A stretch of DNA of 64,000 bases from Fidelibacterota bacterium (GCA_020354025.1 CP070638.1:124001-188000), one strand, 5' to 3'; shown: positions 1 through 9,360, numbered from the stretch's first letter. Notes: generated from the sequence alone by a model not told the origin. A program made the numbers and translations.

Positions 1-2
1 TA

Positions 3-785
3 ATCATCATGTTCTTCCTGGTCATGGCCGTCGTGATGGCCCTTATCGGGAAGATCCCCTTCTTGGGTGAAGTTATTTTCATGGGTTTATATCCCCTCTA
101 CTTCCTGGGAGCGATATTCGTGCTTTACACTACGGTAGTACTCGTAGTGTTAATCCTGTACCTGCCGGCCATAATCGGAATCTGGGAGGAGGATGTCATG
201 GGTTGCACCTTCCAGGCCTACGCTATTACTTGGAACCAGACCTGGCGTGCAGTGGTTTACTCCGCTCTGATAGGTGTCCTGGTGGTGGTGGGTACTACGC
301 TATACGGCTGGGTGATTACCGCCGGATATCACTTTATTAACTGGATTTTTGGATCGTCCTGGCTGATGGGGAGCAAGTTGAGCCCGATTCTCGCCTGGGC
401 TGAACAGATAGTCTTCTCGGGCTATAACTATCTATTTTCCTTTATCCCCGGTCAGGGTGCACCCCTGTCACCATTAACTGCTGACGTCAATCTTGCATTT
501 GTGAGCGGCTGGGAGGCATTCATGGGGAGTATACTAGCCATCCTGCTGCTGTTCATCTACGGCTCGGTGTTTGCCTACGGCTTCTCCATCATCAGCGTAG
601 GGCAGTGCCTTTCATTCCTCATCTATAAATTTAAAACCGATGATGAGAATCTCCTCGAACGCAAAGACGAGGAAGAACTAACAGAAAAAGTCGAAGAAAA
701 AGAAGTGAGCACCGACGAGGCGGAGCAGCAAGCCAGCTCTGAGGAAACCGATAAAAAACAGGGAGAGGAAGAAGCCGACGTCTAG
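3..785 (+). CDS. Integral membrane protein, 5' partial
   Basis: The reading frame is already open at the window edge, so the real start is probably upstream; the first ATG in view is at position 9. The visible part has about four to six strongly hydrophobic segments (roughly residues 1-16, 25-58, 80-108 and 170-205), then a charged cytoplasmic-type tail of about 45 residues very rich in Glu and Lys. I do not recognise a family or any catalytic motif. It ends 150 bases before the fatty-acid operon and reads the same way, but a separate promoter candidate lies between them. Function unknown; the membrane location is well supported by the sequence. Confidence 0.6.
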   Translation: MIMFFLVMAVVMALIGKIPFLGEVIFMGLYPLYFLGAIFVLYTTVVLVVLILYLPAIIGIWEEDVMGCTFQAYAITWNQTWRAVVYSALIGVLVVVGTTLYGWVITAGYHFINWIFGSSWLMGSKLSPILAWAEQIVFSGYNYLFSFIPGQGAPLSPLTADVNLAFVSGWEAFMGSILAILLLFIYGSVFAYGFSIISVGQCLSFLIYKFKTDDENLLERKDEEELTEKVEEKEVSTDEAEQQASSEETDKKQGEEEADV

Positions 786-899
786 AGACCGGCCTACCGA
801 CATCTGGCCATATTCCGTGAGGAAGGTGCAGGATTGGGTTGAAGGGATTCAGCGGGATTAATTTTTCATCAAAAGGTTGAGAGTAAAAGTAAATGTATA

Positions 900-926
900 T
901 TGTCATGACTTTGAATATTTTATAAC
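900..926 (+). promoter_or_regulatory. Candidate sigma70-type promoter for the yceD-fab operon
   Basis: TTGTCA at 900-905 and TATAAC at 921-926 are separated by 15 bases in an AT-rich stretch. Only 11 bases separate the -10 box from the ATG at 938, and no Shine-Dalgarno sequence is present, so the transcript would have almost no leader. The same geometry occurs before nfeD (50912-50949). This is a motif match only. Confidence 0.4.
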
Positions 927-937
927 TTTAAAGCTTT

Positions 938-1450
938 ATGAAAATTATTCGAAGCGACCTTCAACGTTACCACGAGCCGCAATTATTTCGAATAACTCTT
1001 TTTGACATCGGCGTCATTGATCTAGGAGCTCCAGAGACGCCGGTTGAAGTGGAGCTCACGGTTTACCAGCAGGGGGAAGATTTTCTTCTGAACGGTTTGG
1101 TGAGGACTGATCTCAGGCTTGCCTGTGACCGCTGTCTTGGTGATGTCCTATGCCCCGTAGAGGGTGCTTTTAAGGTGTGGCTGGTTTCGGAGATACCATC
1201 GGCATTGAATGTTGATGAGGAGGAAGTCCTAGTTTTTCAATCTCGTAAGCAAGAGGTAGAATTGTCCAGTATTGTCGCTGGAACGATATACATAGAACTC
1301 CCCAGCAAGACGTTGTGCCGGGAGGACTGCAAGGGTTTCTGCCCGACGTGTGGTACCGACTTAAATACAAAACCTTGCGGGTGTGTAACTGAAGAGACCG
1401 ACGAGCGCTGGTCGGTTCTTTTGGCAATCAAACAACAGTTGGAGGAATGA
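938..1450 (+). CDS. yceD: YceD/DUF177 family metal-binding protein
   Basis: The YceD family is linked to 23S rRNA accumulation and is almost always encoded just before rpmF, as here. The protein has 170 residues. It carries the family's cysteine pairs: CDRC near residue 68 and a C-terminal cluster reading CREDC, CPTC and CGC, suited to zinc binding. It starts at ATG 938, the first start after an AT-rich promoter-like region, and has no evident ribosome binding site. It is the first gene of the fatty-acid operon, and rpmF follows after 10 bases. The family assignment is firm; the exact molecular role is not settled in the family. Confidence 0.85.
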   Translation: MKIIRSDLQRYHEPQLFRITLFDIGVIDLGAPETPVEVELTVYQQGEDFLLNGLVRTDLRLACDRCLGDVLCPVEGAFKVWLVSEIPSALNVDEEEVLVFQSRKQEVELSSIVAGTIYIELPSKTLCREDCKGFCPTCGTDLNTKPCGCVTEETDERWSVLLAIKQQLEE

Positions 1451-1460
1451 GTGAGTCATC

Positions 1461-1637
1461 ATGGCTCATCCGAAAAGAAAGCATTCGCGTAGCCGCTCTG
1501 CGAAACGGCGTACTCATTGGAAGTTAACCGCACCGCAGGTCGCAACCTGCCCACAATGCGGGCAATCGAAACTACCTCACCGCGTCTGCGCCAATTGCGG
1601 ATATTATCGTGGGCGACCCGTTATTTCACCTAGATAA
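1461..1637 (+). CDS. rpmF: 50S ribosomal protein L32
   Basis: A 58-residue basic protein begins MAHPKRKHSRSRS, the classic L32 start. It contains the zinc-binding pattern CPQC near residue 30 and CANC near residue 43, so this is the zinc-type (C+) L32. Length and motif order match the family. It sits 10 bases after yceD and before plsX, the arrangement conserved in many bacteria, which couples ribosome and lipid gene expression. GGAGG at the end of yceD lies rather far upstream of the ATG, so translation may be coupled to yceD. Confidence 0.95.
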   Translation: MAHPKRKHSRSRSAKRRTHWKLTAPQVATCPQCGQSKLPHRVCANCGYYRGRPVISPR

Positions 1638-1658
1638 TCCTAACACTTGCTGATCACG

Positions 1659-2699
1659 ATGCGCATCGCGCTTGACGCCATGGGCGGGGATAATGCCCCA
1701 GAACAGACGGTGAAGGGTGCAGTTAACTACTTATGCCAGTGGCCTGATGAGAATGTTAAGGTCATTTTGGTGGGACATGAGGATGTTCTCAGAGCCGAGA
1801 TTGAAAAGTACTCTTTTGATGAAGCCCGCATCAACATAGTTCATGTACCAAAGGTAGTGGCTATGAACGATAAGCCGGCACGGATTGTCAAGACCAAACG
1901 CAATTCTTCCCTGGTGCGCATAGTTGAGCTCATGAAGAATGGGGAGGCCGATGGGGCGGTAAGCGCTGGAAACACTGGTGCGCTCCTTTCGGCGTCGTTG
2001 TTTTTGTTGGATCGCATTCCTGGTGTACGCCGGCCAGCTATTTGTCCCCTGATCCCTTCGGCTCACGGAGGATTCCTGTTGTGTGATGCTGGCGCAAATG
2101 TGGACGTGAGAGCCCGGGATCTGGTACAATTTGCACTTATGGCTAGAGCCAACTCCATCCATATTTTTAATCAGCCCCGGCCTCGCATAGGACTTTTAAA
2201 CATCGGCACTGAAGTGGGCAAGGGCAATGAGCTAACCATGAGAGCACACGACCTATTCGTTACACACGTTGACAACTTTGTTGGCAATGTTGAGGCCCGG
2301 GATGTGTTCGCCGGGGTGGCAGACGTTGTTATCTGCGACGGTTTCGTGGGCAATACGATGTTGAAGGTCGTAGAGGGCATGGTCCTGCATGTGGCCGGTT
2401 GGGCTCAGGACAAACTGAAGCAGCACCCGGTCTCAAAGTTAGCCCTGTCGCTAATCCTACGTCCCGCCCTGAAAGAGATGGCTAGGGAGCTTAACTACGA
2501 GGAACACGGTGGCTCACCGCTCTTGGGAATTAACGGTATTCTGGTCGTATGCCACGGTACATCCAATGCCAAGGCCATCATGAACGCTCTGAGGACCGCT
2601 ACCCGTTGTGTCAACGAGAACCTGATCGCCAGTATTCAGAAGGGTATTAAAGCCCACATGGACATTTTTGAGGAGCAAAATGCCTTTACCGCCAAATAG
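1659..2699 (+). CDS. plsX: Phosphate acyltransferase PlsX
   Basis: PlsX converts acyl-ACP to acyl-phosphate for phospholipid synthesis and is a peripheral membrane enzyme. The N-terminus MRIALDAMGGDNAPE is the family hallmark, and GNTGALL, the CDAGANVD block and the late EHGGSPLLG block are also present. I place the start at ATG 1659, which gives the usual N-terminus and 346 residues; an in-frame TTG at 1647 would only add four residues. The 3' end overlaps fabH by 20 bases, which suggests coupled translation. It lies between rpmF and fabH as in most bacterial fab clusters. Confidence 0.95.
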   Translation: MRIALDAMGGDNAPEQTVKGAVNYLCQWPDENVKVILVGHEDVLRAEIEKYSFDEARINIVHVPKVVAMNDKPARIVKTKRNSSLVRIVELMKNGEADGAVSAGNTGALLSASLFLLDRIPGVRRPAICPLIPSAHGGFLLCDAGANVDVRARDLVQFALMARANSIHIFNQPRPRIGLLNIGTEVGKGNELTMRAHDLFVTHVDNFVGNVEARDVFAGVADVVICDGFVGNTMLKVVEGMVLHVAGWAQDKLKQHPVSKLALSLILRPALKEMARELNYEEHGGSPLLGINGILVVCHGTSNAKAIMNALRTATRCVNENLIASIQKGIKAHMDIFEEQNAFTAK

Positions 2700-3690
2700 A
2701 ACAGCCAAGATCACCGCCGTTGGCAAGTATTTACCCGAGAGAGTAATTACAAATTTCGATCTTGAAAAGCTGGTGGATACTACGGATGAATGGATCCGTA
2801 CCCGGACTGGAATCATTGAGCGGCGACAGGTGGGTGATGGTGAGGCCACTTCGCATATGGCCACCGCTGCTGCACGTGATCTCCTTGAAAAGCGGCAGAT
2901 CGACCCGGAGGAGATTGACTGTATCATTGTAGCCACTGTAACCCCGGATATGTTCTTTCCCGCTACCGCATGTCTGGTGCAGAATAACCTGGGTGCTAGC
3001 CGGGCTTGGGGTTACGATCTCTCAGCTGCCTGCTCCGGTTTTCTGTTTGCGCTGGACGCTGGCGCTCGAATGATCGAATCGGGCAGCTCCACAAAGGTTA
3101 TGGTCATCGGTGCTGATACCATGAGCTCCATCATCGATTACACCGATCGGGCCACGTGCGTTCTGTTCGGTGACGGCGCGGGTGCCGTTTTGCTGGAAGC
3201 CTGTGAAGAAGGAAATGAGGGCATCCTGGATTCGATTTTAAGGTGCGACGGCTCGGGGGCAGAATATTTATGCATGGAAGGTGGCGGAAGTCTCCACCCA
3301 CCTAGGGCAGAAACCGTGGCCGGCAAAAAGCACTACCTATATCAAGACGGTAGGATAGTATTTAAGTATGCCATCAAACTGATGGCGGATATAACCGCCG
3401 AGGTGGCCCAACGCAACGGCCTCAAAAGTGAAGATATCCAGCTGTTTATTCCCCACCAAGCCAACCAACGCATCATTGACGCCAGCGTCGAGCGCCTGGG
3501 TCTCAGGGAAGACCAGGTGCTCTCTAACATTGACTACTATGCCAACACCACCGCGGCTACCATTCCCCTAGGTATGGCTGATGCGGTTGAGCAAGGCCGA
3601 TTAAAACCCGGTGACAATGTAGTCTTAGCCGCTTTCGGTGCCGGTTTTACTTGGGGAGGTATATACCTGCGCTGGAGCGAGGTGTTCTGA
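2680..3690 (+). CDS. fabH: 3-oxoacyl-ACP synthase III (FabH)
   Basis: FabH starts type II fatty-acid synthesis by condensing an acyl-CoA primer with malonyl-ACP. The catalytic triad is visible: Cys at about residue 118 (in SAACSGF), His in PHQANQRI and Asn in NTTAATIP. The protein is 336 residues, a normal length. The start is ATG 2680, preceded by AGGAG at 2671-2675; the upstream TTG at 2668 has no such support. The gene begins inside the end of plsX, and fabD follows after two bases. Confidence 0.95.
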   Translation: MPLPPNRTAKITAVGKYLPERVITNFDLEKLVDTTDEWIRTRTGIIERRQVGDGEATSHMATAAARDLLEKRQIDPEEIDCIIVATVTPDMFFPATACLVQNNLGASRAWGYDLSAACSGFLFALDAGARMIESGSSTKVMVIGADTMSSIIDYTDRATCVLFGDGAGAVLLEACEEGNEGILDSILRCDGSGAEYLCMEGGGSLHPPRAETVAGKKHYLYQDGRIVFKYAIKLMADITAEVAQRNGLKSEDIQLFIPHQANQRIIDASVERLGLREDQVLSNIDYYANTTAATIPLGMADAVEQGRLKPGDNVVLAAFGAGFTWGGIYLRWSEVF

Positions 3691-3692
3691 AC

Positions 3693-4616
3693 ATGACCGT
3701 TTTTCTCTTCCCGGGGCAGGGCAGTCAGCAGGTTGGCATGGGTCGTGATTTGTATGAGGCCTATCCTGAGGTGCGGGAACTTTATGACACCGCGGGGACC
3801 ATCCTGGGTTTCGACTTGGCTCAGATAACTTTCGAAGGTCCTGATGAGCGGTTACGGGATACCAGCATTACTCAACCGGCACTGTTTGTACATAGCTTGG
3901 CCGTGGACCTGCTGCTGAAGAAGCAGGGTGCTCGCCCGGAGGCAACGGCCGGTCACAGTCTGGGTGAGTATTCGGCGGTGGTATCAGCGGGGGCTATGAA
4001 CTTTACCGACGCTTTACAGGTGGTCAAAGTACGTGGAGAGGAAATGTCCCAGGCTGGTGAACGTGCTCCGGGAGCTATGACGGCGATCATGGGAGCCACC
4101 GATGAACAAGTAGAGATGATTTGCCAAAAGGCATCTTCTGCAGGAGTGGTTGTGCCAGCCAACCTCAACAGTCCCGGACAGGTGGTCCTTTCTGGTAGCC
4201 GGGGTGCCATTGACCTCGCAATAGAAGTAGCCCGGGGAATAGGTCTGCGGCGGGCAATCAAACTGAATGTCTCCGGCGCGTTCCATTCACCGTTAATGAC
4301 CCCGGCAAGAGAAGCCTTGCATATGGCCTTGGAATCTGTCGAGATTCAAAACCCAAAGGTACCCGTTTATCAGAATGTAACCGCTCAGCCGGAGGATTCC
4401 GCAGCAAGAATCAGGAAGAATCTTTTACTCCAGCTGGAAAATCCCGTACGTTGGGAAGAAATCATCCGTCAAATGGGAACTGATGGATTCACACACTTCT
4501 TTGAAGTGGGCCCTGGAAGGATCCTGCAGGGGCTGAATCGCAGAATATTGCCAGATTCAACCGCAGTCAGCATTGGGACACTCGTAGAGATTGGAGAAGT
4601 TCATGTTTTCGCTTAA
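3693..4616 (+). CDS. fabD: Malonyl-CoA:ACP transacylase (FabD)
   Basis: FabD loads malonyl groups onto ACP for chain elongation. The N-terminal FPGQGSQ motif, the nucleophile-elbow serine in GHSLGEYSA and the catalytic His in GAFHSPLM are all present. ATG 3693 directly follows the fabH stop (two bases between), giving 307 residues, the usual size; longer in-frame starts would run into fabH. The 3' end overlaps fabG by 14 bases, so the genes are likely translated as a unit. Confidence 0.95.
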   Translation: MTVFLFPGQGSQQVGMGRDLYEAYPEVRELYDTAGTILGFDLAQITFEGPDERLRDTSITQPALFVHSLAVDLLLKKQGARPEATAGHSLGEYSAVVSAGAMNFTDALQVVKVRGEEMSQAGERAPGAMTAIMGATDEQVEMICQKASSAGVVVPANLNSPGQVVLSGSRGAIDLAIEVARGIGLRRAIKLNVSGAFHSPLMTPAREALHMALESVEIQNPKVPVYQNVTAQPEDSAARIRKNLLLQLENPVRWEEIIRQMGTDGFTHFFEVGPGRILQGLNRRILPDSTAVSIGTLVEIGEVHVFA

Positions 4617-5346
4617 AGATAACGTTGCCGTAGTAACCGGTGCAGCCCGTGGGATAGGTCGTTCTATCAGTTTGGCACTGGCTGATGCGGGCGCTGATCT
4701 GGCATTAATTGACCTGTTGATCGATGACCTTGAGGATGTACGAGCCGAGGTGCAGGCAAAGGGCAGAAAGGCCAGCATACACCTGTGCGATATTACTGAT
4801 CCGGAGGTAGTAGGGGCGACATTCAATGATATAGCCGAACAACACGGCTCGCTGCATATCCTGGTGAATAATGCCGGGATGACTAGAGATAATCTGCTTA
4901 TTCGCCTCAGTCTGGAAGATTGGGAGGCGCCCATACGTATTAACCTGACCGGCACTTTCTACTGTACAAAAGCTGCTGTGCGGTTCATGATGAAGCAGCG
5001 TTATGGACGGATAATCAACATCGCGTCGGTGGTGGGCATAACCGGTAACGCGGGCCAGACAAACTACGCCGCATCAAAGGCCGGTGTTATCGGTCTTACC
5101 AAGTCGACGGCCAAGGAGTTAGCTTCGAGGGAAATTACGGCAAATGCCATTGCCCCGGGGTTTATCGCCACCGCCATGACCGCCGATCTTCCTGCAAATG
5201 CCAGAAAAAAATTGACCGAGCACATCCCTCTCGGTCGCCTGGGCAAACCCGAGGATGTGGCCCCGGCTGTGGTCTTCCTTGCTAGTGAAGAGGCCGGATA
5301 CATTACGGGCCAGACCTTGCCTGTTGATGGTGGGATGATAATCTAA
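4603..5346 (+). CDS. fabG: 3-oxoacyl-ACP reductase (FabG)
   Basis: A short-chain dehydrogenase that reduces 3-oxoacyl-ACP with NADPH. The cofactor motif TGAARGIG is near residue 14, NNAG follows, and the catalytic Ser-Tyr-Lys set is seen in IASVVG and YAASKAG. The C-terminus LPVDGGMII is typical of FabG. With the ATG at 4603 it is 247 residues, close to the usual 244-248; a GGAGAAG stretch lies just upstream. It overlaps the end of fabD, and acpP follows after 13 bases. Confidence 0.95.
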   Translation: MFSLKDNVAVVTGAARGIGRSISLALADAGADLALIDLLIDDLEDVRAEVQAKGRKASIHLCDITDPEVVGATFNDIAEQHGSLHILVNNAGMTRDNLLIRLSLEDWEAPIRINLTGTFYCTKAAVRFMMKQRYGRIINIASVVGITGNAGQTNYAASKAGVIGLTKSTAKELASREITANAIAPGFIATAMTADLPANARKKLTEHIPLGRLGKPEDVAPAVVFLASEEAGYITGQTLPVDGGMII

Positions 5347-5359
5347 CGGAGGCAGTAAA

Positions 5360-5596
5360 ATGTCAGATACTTTTGAGAAAATTTCCGAGGTTGTTGCGGA
5401 CAAGCTGGGAGTCGAGCCGTCCAAGATCACTCCTGAAGCCAAGTTCGTGGAAGATCTCGGCGCCGATTCCCTGGATACGGTGGAACTCGTCATGCAGCTT
5501 GAGGACGAGTTCAATCTTGAAATACCCGATGAGGAAGCTGAAAAACTCACTACCGTCGGTTCCGTCGTTGAATATATTGATAGCCATACCCAGTAA
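5360..5596 (+). CDS. acpP: Acyl carrier protein
   Basis: A 78-residue acidic protein with the phosphopantetheine attachment site [10 protein letters not shown]; the modified serine is Ser37. It carries growing acyl chains for FabD, FabG, FabH and FabF, which surround it, and for the acyl-ACP-dependent LpxA and LpxD encoded 33 kb away. CGGAGGC just before the ATG is a good ribosome binding site, consistent with high expression. Length and helix pattern are canonical. Confidence 0.97.
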   Translation: MSDTFEKISEVVADKLGVEPSKITPEAKFVEDLGADSLDTVELVMQLEDEFNLEIPDEEAEKLTTVGSVVEYIDSHTQ

Positions 5597-5618
5597 GACC
5601 TAGAAAGATCCGGTCCTG

Positions 5619-6854
5619 ATGCGGAGAGTTGTAATTACTGGCATGGGGGTTGTGGCTCCCATCGGTAATACGGTTGACGAATTCGAAGTGGGTTTGTACT
5701 CTGGAAAGAACGGCATTGACCGCATTACCCGTTTCGACACCGAAGGATACGGGGTTAACCTGGCTGGTGAGTTGAAGGATTTTGACGCCACTGCCTATCT
5801 GGAGCCCCAACAAATCCGCAAAATGGACCTTTTTACCATTTATGCCATGGCAGCATCGGAACAGGCCTTGTCGGAATCTGGCGTCATAGGCAATACCGAT
5901 CCGGACCGGATCGGAGTTATCGTCGGTTCGGGCATTGGAGGCATCAAGGTGCTGGAGGATTCCCACCGGATACTGATGGAGAGCGGCCCGCGCAGAATCA
6001 GTCCATTTTTTGTTCCTATGCTGATTGCCGACATCGCAGCAGGGCAGATATCTATCCACCATGGGCTGAAAGGACCTAACTACTGCGTGATATCTGCGTG
6101 CGCTACGGCCTCCAACGCGCTCGGTGATGCTTTTCGTTTGATCAGGTACGGCGATGCCGATGTCATGATAGCTGGTGGTTGCGAAGCCCCTATTACACCG
6201 CTATCGCTCGCTGGCTTCACCAATATGAAAGCGCTATCTAAAGTCCAGGACCCTGAGACCGCTTGCCGACCCTTCGACGCTGATCGTGACGGTTTCGTCA
6301 TGAGCGAAGGGGCCGGGATTCTCGTTCTGGAGGAACTGAGCCACGCCGAACGCAGGGGAGCAACCATATGTGCTGAATTAGTGGGCTATGGCGCAACCGC
6401 TGATGCCTACCATATCACAGCTCCTGCCAAGGGCGGGGAAGGGGCTGTCAGGGCTATGAGACGGGCTATAGAGGATGCCAAAATACAACCAGATGCGGTG
6501 GACTATATCAACGCGCATGGAACCTCGACACCGCTAAACGATAGAAACGAAACTATTGCTATCAAGATCGTTTTTGGCGATCATGCCAAGGACAGACTGA
6601 TTGTCAGCTCCACAAAATCTATGATGGGGCATATGCTTGGGGCTTCCGGGGGAGCAGAGGCTATCGCCACAATTATAGCCCTTAGACGGCAGGAAGCACC
6701 CCCCACTATCCACTACAATACTCCAGACCCCGATTGTGACCTTGACTATTCTCCCAACAGTCCGACTCCATTCACCAGCGAATATGGAATGAGTAACACT
6801 TTTGGCTTTGGAGGGCATAACGCCGTCCTCCTGTTCAAGCGGTTTTCCGCCTAG
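5619..6854 (+). CDS. fabF: 3-oxoacyl-ACP synthase II (FabF)
   Basis: A condensing enzyme for fatty-acid elongation. The catalytic Cys161 lies in SACATASNA, and the two active-site histidines are in AHGTSTPLND and in the KSMMGHMLGASG block. It is 411 residues and starts MRRVVITGMGVV, the usual FabF opening. The ATG at 5619 is 22 bases after acpP and has no strong ribosome binding site. The order acpP-fabF-rnc is common in bacteria. Confidence 0.95.
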   Translation: MRRVVITGMGVVAPIGNTVDEFEVGLYSGKNGIDRITRFDTEGYGVNLAGELKDFDATAYLEPQQIRKMDLFTIYAMAASEQALSESGVIGNTDPDRIGVIVGSGIGGIKVLEDSHRILMESGPRRISPFFVPMLIADIAAGQISIHHGLKGPNYCVISACATASNALGDAFRLIRYGDADVMIAGGCEAPITPLSLAGFTNMKALSKVQDPETACRPFDADRDGFVMSEGAGILVLEELSHAERRGATICAELVGYGATADAYHITAPAKGGEGAVRAMRRAIEDAKIQPDAVDYINAHGTSTPLNDRNETIAIKIVFGDHAKDRLIVSSTKSMMGHMLGASGGAEAIATIIALRRQEAPPTIHYNTPDPDCDLDYSPNSPTPFTSEYGMSNTFGFGGHNAVLLFKRFSA

Positions 6855-6888
6855 CGCTGTGGTATCGCTCCGCCGTCTGCTCGACTCT

Positions 6889-7581
6889 ATGAAAGGACGC
6901 CGGGTAAAAAAAACTGGTGATCTGGAGCAGCGGCTGGATCATCGCTTTAAGTATCCCCACCTCTTAGAACAAGCTCTCACCCACCGAAGTGTTACTGACA
7001 GCTCCAGCCATAACTTCGAACGTCTTGAGTTCCTGGGGGACGCAGTACTCAGTCAAGTGGTATCTGCCTACCTTTTCATCAACTACAGAAACGAATCCGA
7101 AGGAGATCTCACCCGGCGGCGTTCGGAGCTGGTGAGTAAGAGCTTTCTATCGCGCGTCGGGGAGGATCTGGAAGTGCATCGATACCTGCAGGTTGACGGT
7201 GGCGTGCAGCTAAGTGATACTAAAGTAAGGAGAAATCTAGTCGGTGATGCCATGGAGGCTCTGATCGGTGCTATTTACCTGGATGGCGGAATGCCGGTGG
7301 TGGAGCGGTTTATAAGACGGGTACTACTGAAACGCGAGAATGTAGCGGCCGAGTTCATTAATCATAAGGGCCGCCTTATCGAGTTTTGCCATCAGCACGA
7401 TCTAGGTAATCCCCGATTCCAGCTCCTCAAAACAAAGGGACCGGAACACGATAAAAAATTCGTGATTAGCGTAAGGATTGGCCAGCGTACATTCGAAAGG
7501 GCTCAGGCCGATAATAAAAAAGCCGCTGAGCAGGAAGCGGCTGAGCGGGCTTTGGATATTTTAATACGAGAAGTAAATTGA
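6889..7581 (+). CDS. rnc: Ribonuclease III
   Basis: A double-strand-specific endoribonuclease for rRNA maturation and mRNA turnover. The signature NFERLEFLGDAVL and the second acidic block DAMEALIGAIYLDGG provide the metal ligands, and a double-stranded RNA-binding domain fills the last 70 residues (ending ADNKKAAEQEAAERAL). ATG 6889 gives 230 residues, close to the usual length. GTG 6859, five bases after the fabF stop, is an alternative adding ten residues; neither has a clear ribosome binding site. It is the last gene of the operon and converges with the nuclease gene on the other strand, 14 bases away. Confidence 0.93.
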   Translation: MKGRRVKKTGDLEQRLDHRFKYPHLLEQALTHRSVTDSSSHNFERLEFLGDAVLSQVVSAYLFINYRNESEGDLTRRRSELVSKSFLSRVGEDLEVHRYLQVDGGVQLSDTKVRRNLVGDAMEALIGAIYLDGGMPVVERFIRRVLLKRENVAAEFINHKGRLIEFCHQHDLGNPRFQLLKTKGPEHDKKFVISVRIGQRTFERAQADNKKAAEQEAAERALDILIREVN

Positions 7582-7595
7582 ATTGCCGATGACTG

Positions 7596-8189
7596 TCAGC
7601 TGGTTTCTGTCTGAGCCTTCTTGATCTTATCGCGGATTTCCGCCGCCTTCTCATAATTCTCCTCCGTCACGGCTCGATCCAACTGCTCCTGTAATCGTTT
7701 CAGATATTTCGCTGGGGCCTGTTGTGAGGTATCATCCTGGGAAGAGGCCGCAGTTATCGGAGAAGCCGGCTGCTCTGCTACTTCCTGAACGGAGGCTTCC
7801 TCCATCACTGATTCCGATGCATATATGGGAGCACCTACTCGGAGAGCAATTGCGATAGCATCACTTGGACGTGCGTCAATGTCTGTAGTCCCCATCTGGC
7901 TGACCAAGTTGATTTTTGAGTAAAAGGTTCCTTCCAGTAGTTCAGAGATCACAACCTCGCTGACCTCCACGCTGAGGTCATCCAGAAATGTGCAGAAGAG
8001 GTCATGAGTCATGGGGCGGGGCATCTGGACCTCCTCCAGGGCAAGGGCGATGGACTGGGCCTCGAAACTACCCACGATCACGGGAAGGAATCGCTCACCT
8101 ATTGCCTCTTTCAGGAGGATCGCGTATCCCTTGCTCGGAGGATAAAAGGATATCTTCTCAACTTGAACTTGGATCATATCGATGGACAA
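7596..8189 (-). CDS. Bifunctional nuclease-domain (DUF151) protein with UVR motif
   Basis: Residues 1-135 form a BFN/DUF151 domain (LPVIVGSFEAQSIA, DARPSDAIAIALR), a family with reported DNase and RNase activity. After a low-complexity linker rich in Ser, Gln and Ala, the last 35 residues form a UvrB/UvrC-type motif (LDRAVTEENYEKAAEIRDKI), likely a protein-interaction helix pair. The TTG at 8189 is preceded by AGAGGG at a spacing of five bases, whereas the ATG at 8177 has that site 17 bases away, so I favour TTG. It is the last gene of the minus-strand cluster that starts at murQ. Confidence 0.85.
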   Translation of the reverse strand: MSIDMIQVQVEKISFYPPSKGYAILLKEAIGERFLPVIVGSFEAQSIALALEEVQMPRPMTHDLFCTFLDDLSVEVSEVVISELLEGTFYSKINLVSQMGTTDIDARPSDAIAIALRVGAPIYASESVMEEASVQEVAEQPASPITAASSQDDTSQQAPAKYLKRLQEQLDRAVTEENYEKAAEIRDKIKKAQTETS

Positions 8190-8234
8190 TATACCCTCTG
8201 CTTAAAAGCTTGTCAAGGAAACCCTCATCAAGTT

Positions 8235-9302
8235 CTAGTCCGGCCTCATCTCCTGTTTGAGCTTGGTCAGGATTTCGATATCTGAAGGATCGCGGTCGCG
8301 AAGCAGAGCTTCATAGTAAGACAGCCAATCGATCTTATGTAGCAGAGTAAGGTTTCGCTGGATTAAGCTCTTGCCGCTACCGGCCAGGGTACACTCCATG
8401 GGTGGCAGTGTTTGTGGTTGCATCTTTATTCCCATTAGTTGGGCGGAAAGGTCCTGGCGAAGCTTTATCCGGGGGTGATCATCGGAGTCCTTTAGCCAGA
8501 TGACGAGTGCGTCCCCTGGGTTCTTAATGCGTTCAGCCAGTCCAACGATTTCGTTATGGTTCTGCTCAGGGAGTACGTGATGACTGGCAAGCAGCTTGCT
8601 GTTTTCGGCAAGCTGACCTCGCAGCCGCAGAGCCAGCGCCTCCGTAGTGCTGACAGCACCATAAATAATCGGCAGTCGCTTCCCAATAAGCTTGGCCGCT
8701 TCCAGAGGCTCATTCTCGGATTGGTCTGGATCATTCCAGCGCTCACCTTCAGATGTCATAAGGCGTGCACCAGCAGCCAACTCGTCCAGAACTGATTGTG
8801 GCAGTACTCGAAATCTTACCAGAATCAGGGCGACAGCCGCCAGGGAATAACCGATGGCTGCGCGGGGTTGGAGCCCGCCCGGAATCGGGACAAAATCCCA
8901 GCCTTTAGCCTGGCAGTGTTCGGCCAGCTGGCCACCGCTGGCAATGGCCACGATCCGGCCATCCTGAGCGGCAGCCTCTTCGACCGCAGAGAGGGTTTCC
9001 TCCGTGTTGCCGGAATACGAAGATGCCAGCACAAGCGTTTCCGCACCGATCCAGCGGGGTACCGTGTAGCCCCGGACTACTACCATAGGTACCGTGGAAA
9101 ACCGTTCGGCCCATACACGAACCAGATCCCCGCCAATGGCCGATCCACCCATCCCCAGGTACAGGATTTGCTTGGGCGCATCGACGTATTTACGGGGAGT
9201 CCAACCTGTATGGGTTTCCAGGATGTTGGTAATCTGTTGGGGGCAGTCCCTGATAGCTTTTCCCATGCCCGAAGGGTCCAAACGTTCGATTCGCGTTTTC
9301 AT
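8235..9302 (-). CDS. Bifunctional phosphoglucose/phosphomannose isomerase
   Basis: An SIS-domain sugar isomerase that interconverts fructose-6-P with glucose-6-P and mannose-6-P. The phosphate-binding loop LGMGGSAIGGDL is near residue 48, SSYSGNTEET follows, and the C-terminal PEQNHNEIVG block carries the catalytic Glu/His of this PGI/PMI subfamily. Length 355 fits. AAGGA lies upstream of the ATG at 9302. It is in the same run as the phosphomannomutase/phosphoglucomutase gene, which would act on its products, so the cluster probably feeds nucleotide-sugar synthesis for the envelope. Confidence 0.9.
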   Translation of the reverse strand: MKTRIERLDPSGMGKAIRDCPQQITNILETHTGWTPRKYVDAPKQILYLGMGGSAIGGDLVRVWAERFSTVPMVVVRGYTVPRWIGAETLVLASSYSGNTEETLSAVEEAAAQDGRIVAIASGGQLAEHCQAKGWDFVPIPGGLQPRAAIGYSLAAVALILVRFRVLPQSVLDELAAGARLMTSEGERWNDPDQSENEPLEAAKLIGKRLPIIYGAVSTTEALALRLRGQLAENSKLLASHHVLPEQNHNEIVGLAERIKNPGDALVIWLKDSDDHPRIKLRQDLSAQLMGIKMQPQTLPPMECTLAGSGKSLIQRNLTLLHKIDWLSYYEALLRDRDPSDIEILTKLKQEMRPD

Positions 9303-9360
9303 CTTAATCCAATCCTTCTTTTCCTAATAGTTGGATTATGAATAGGCACCCACCGTCCGA

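Noticed and set aside
1647-1658. TTG start for plsX
   Set aside because: ATG 1659 gives exactly the conserved PlsX N-terminus; the four extra residues have no support.
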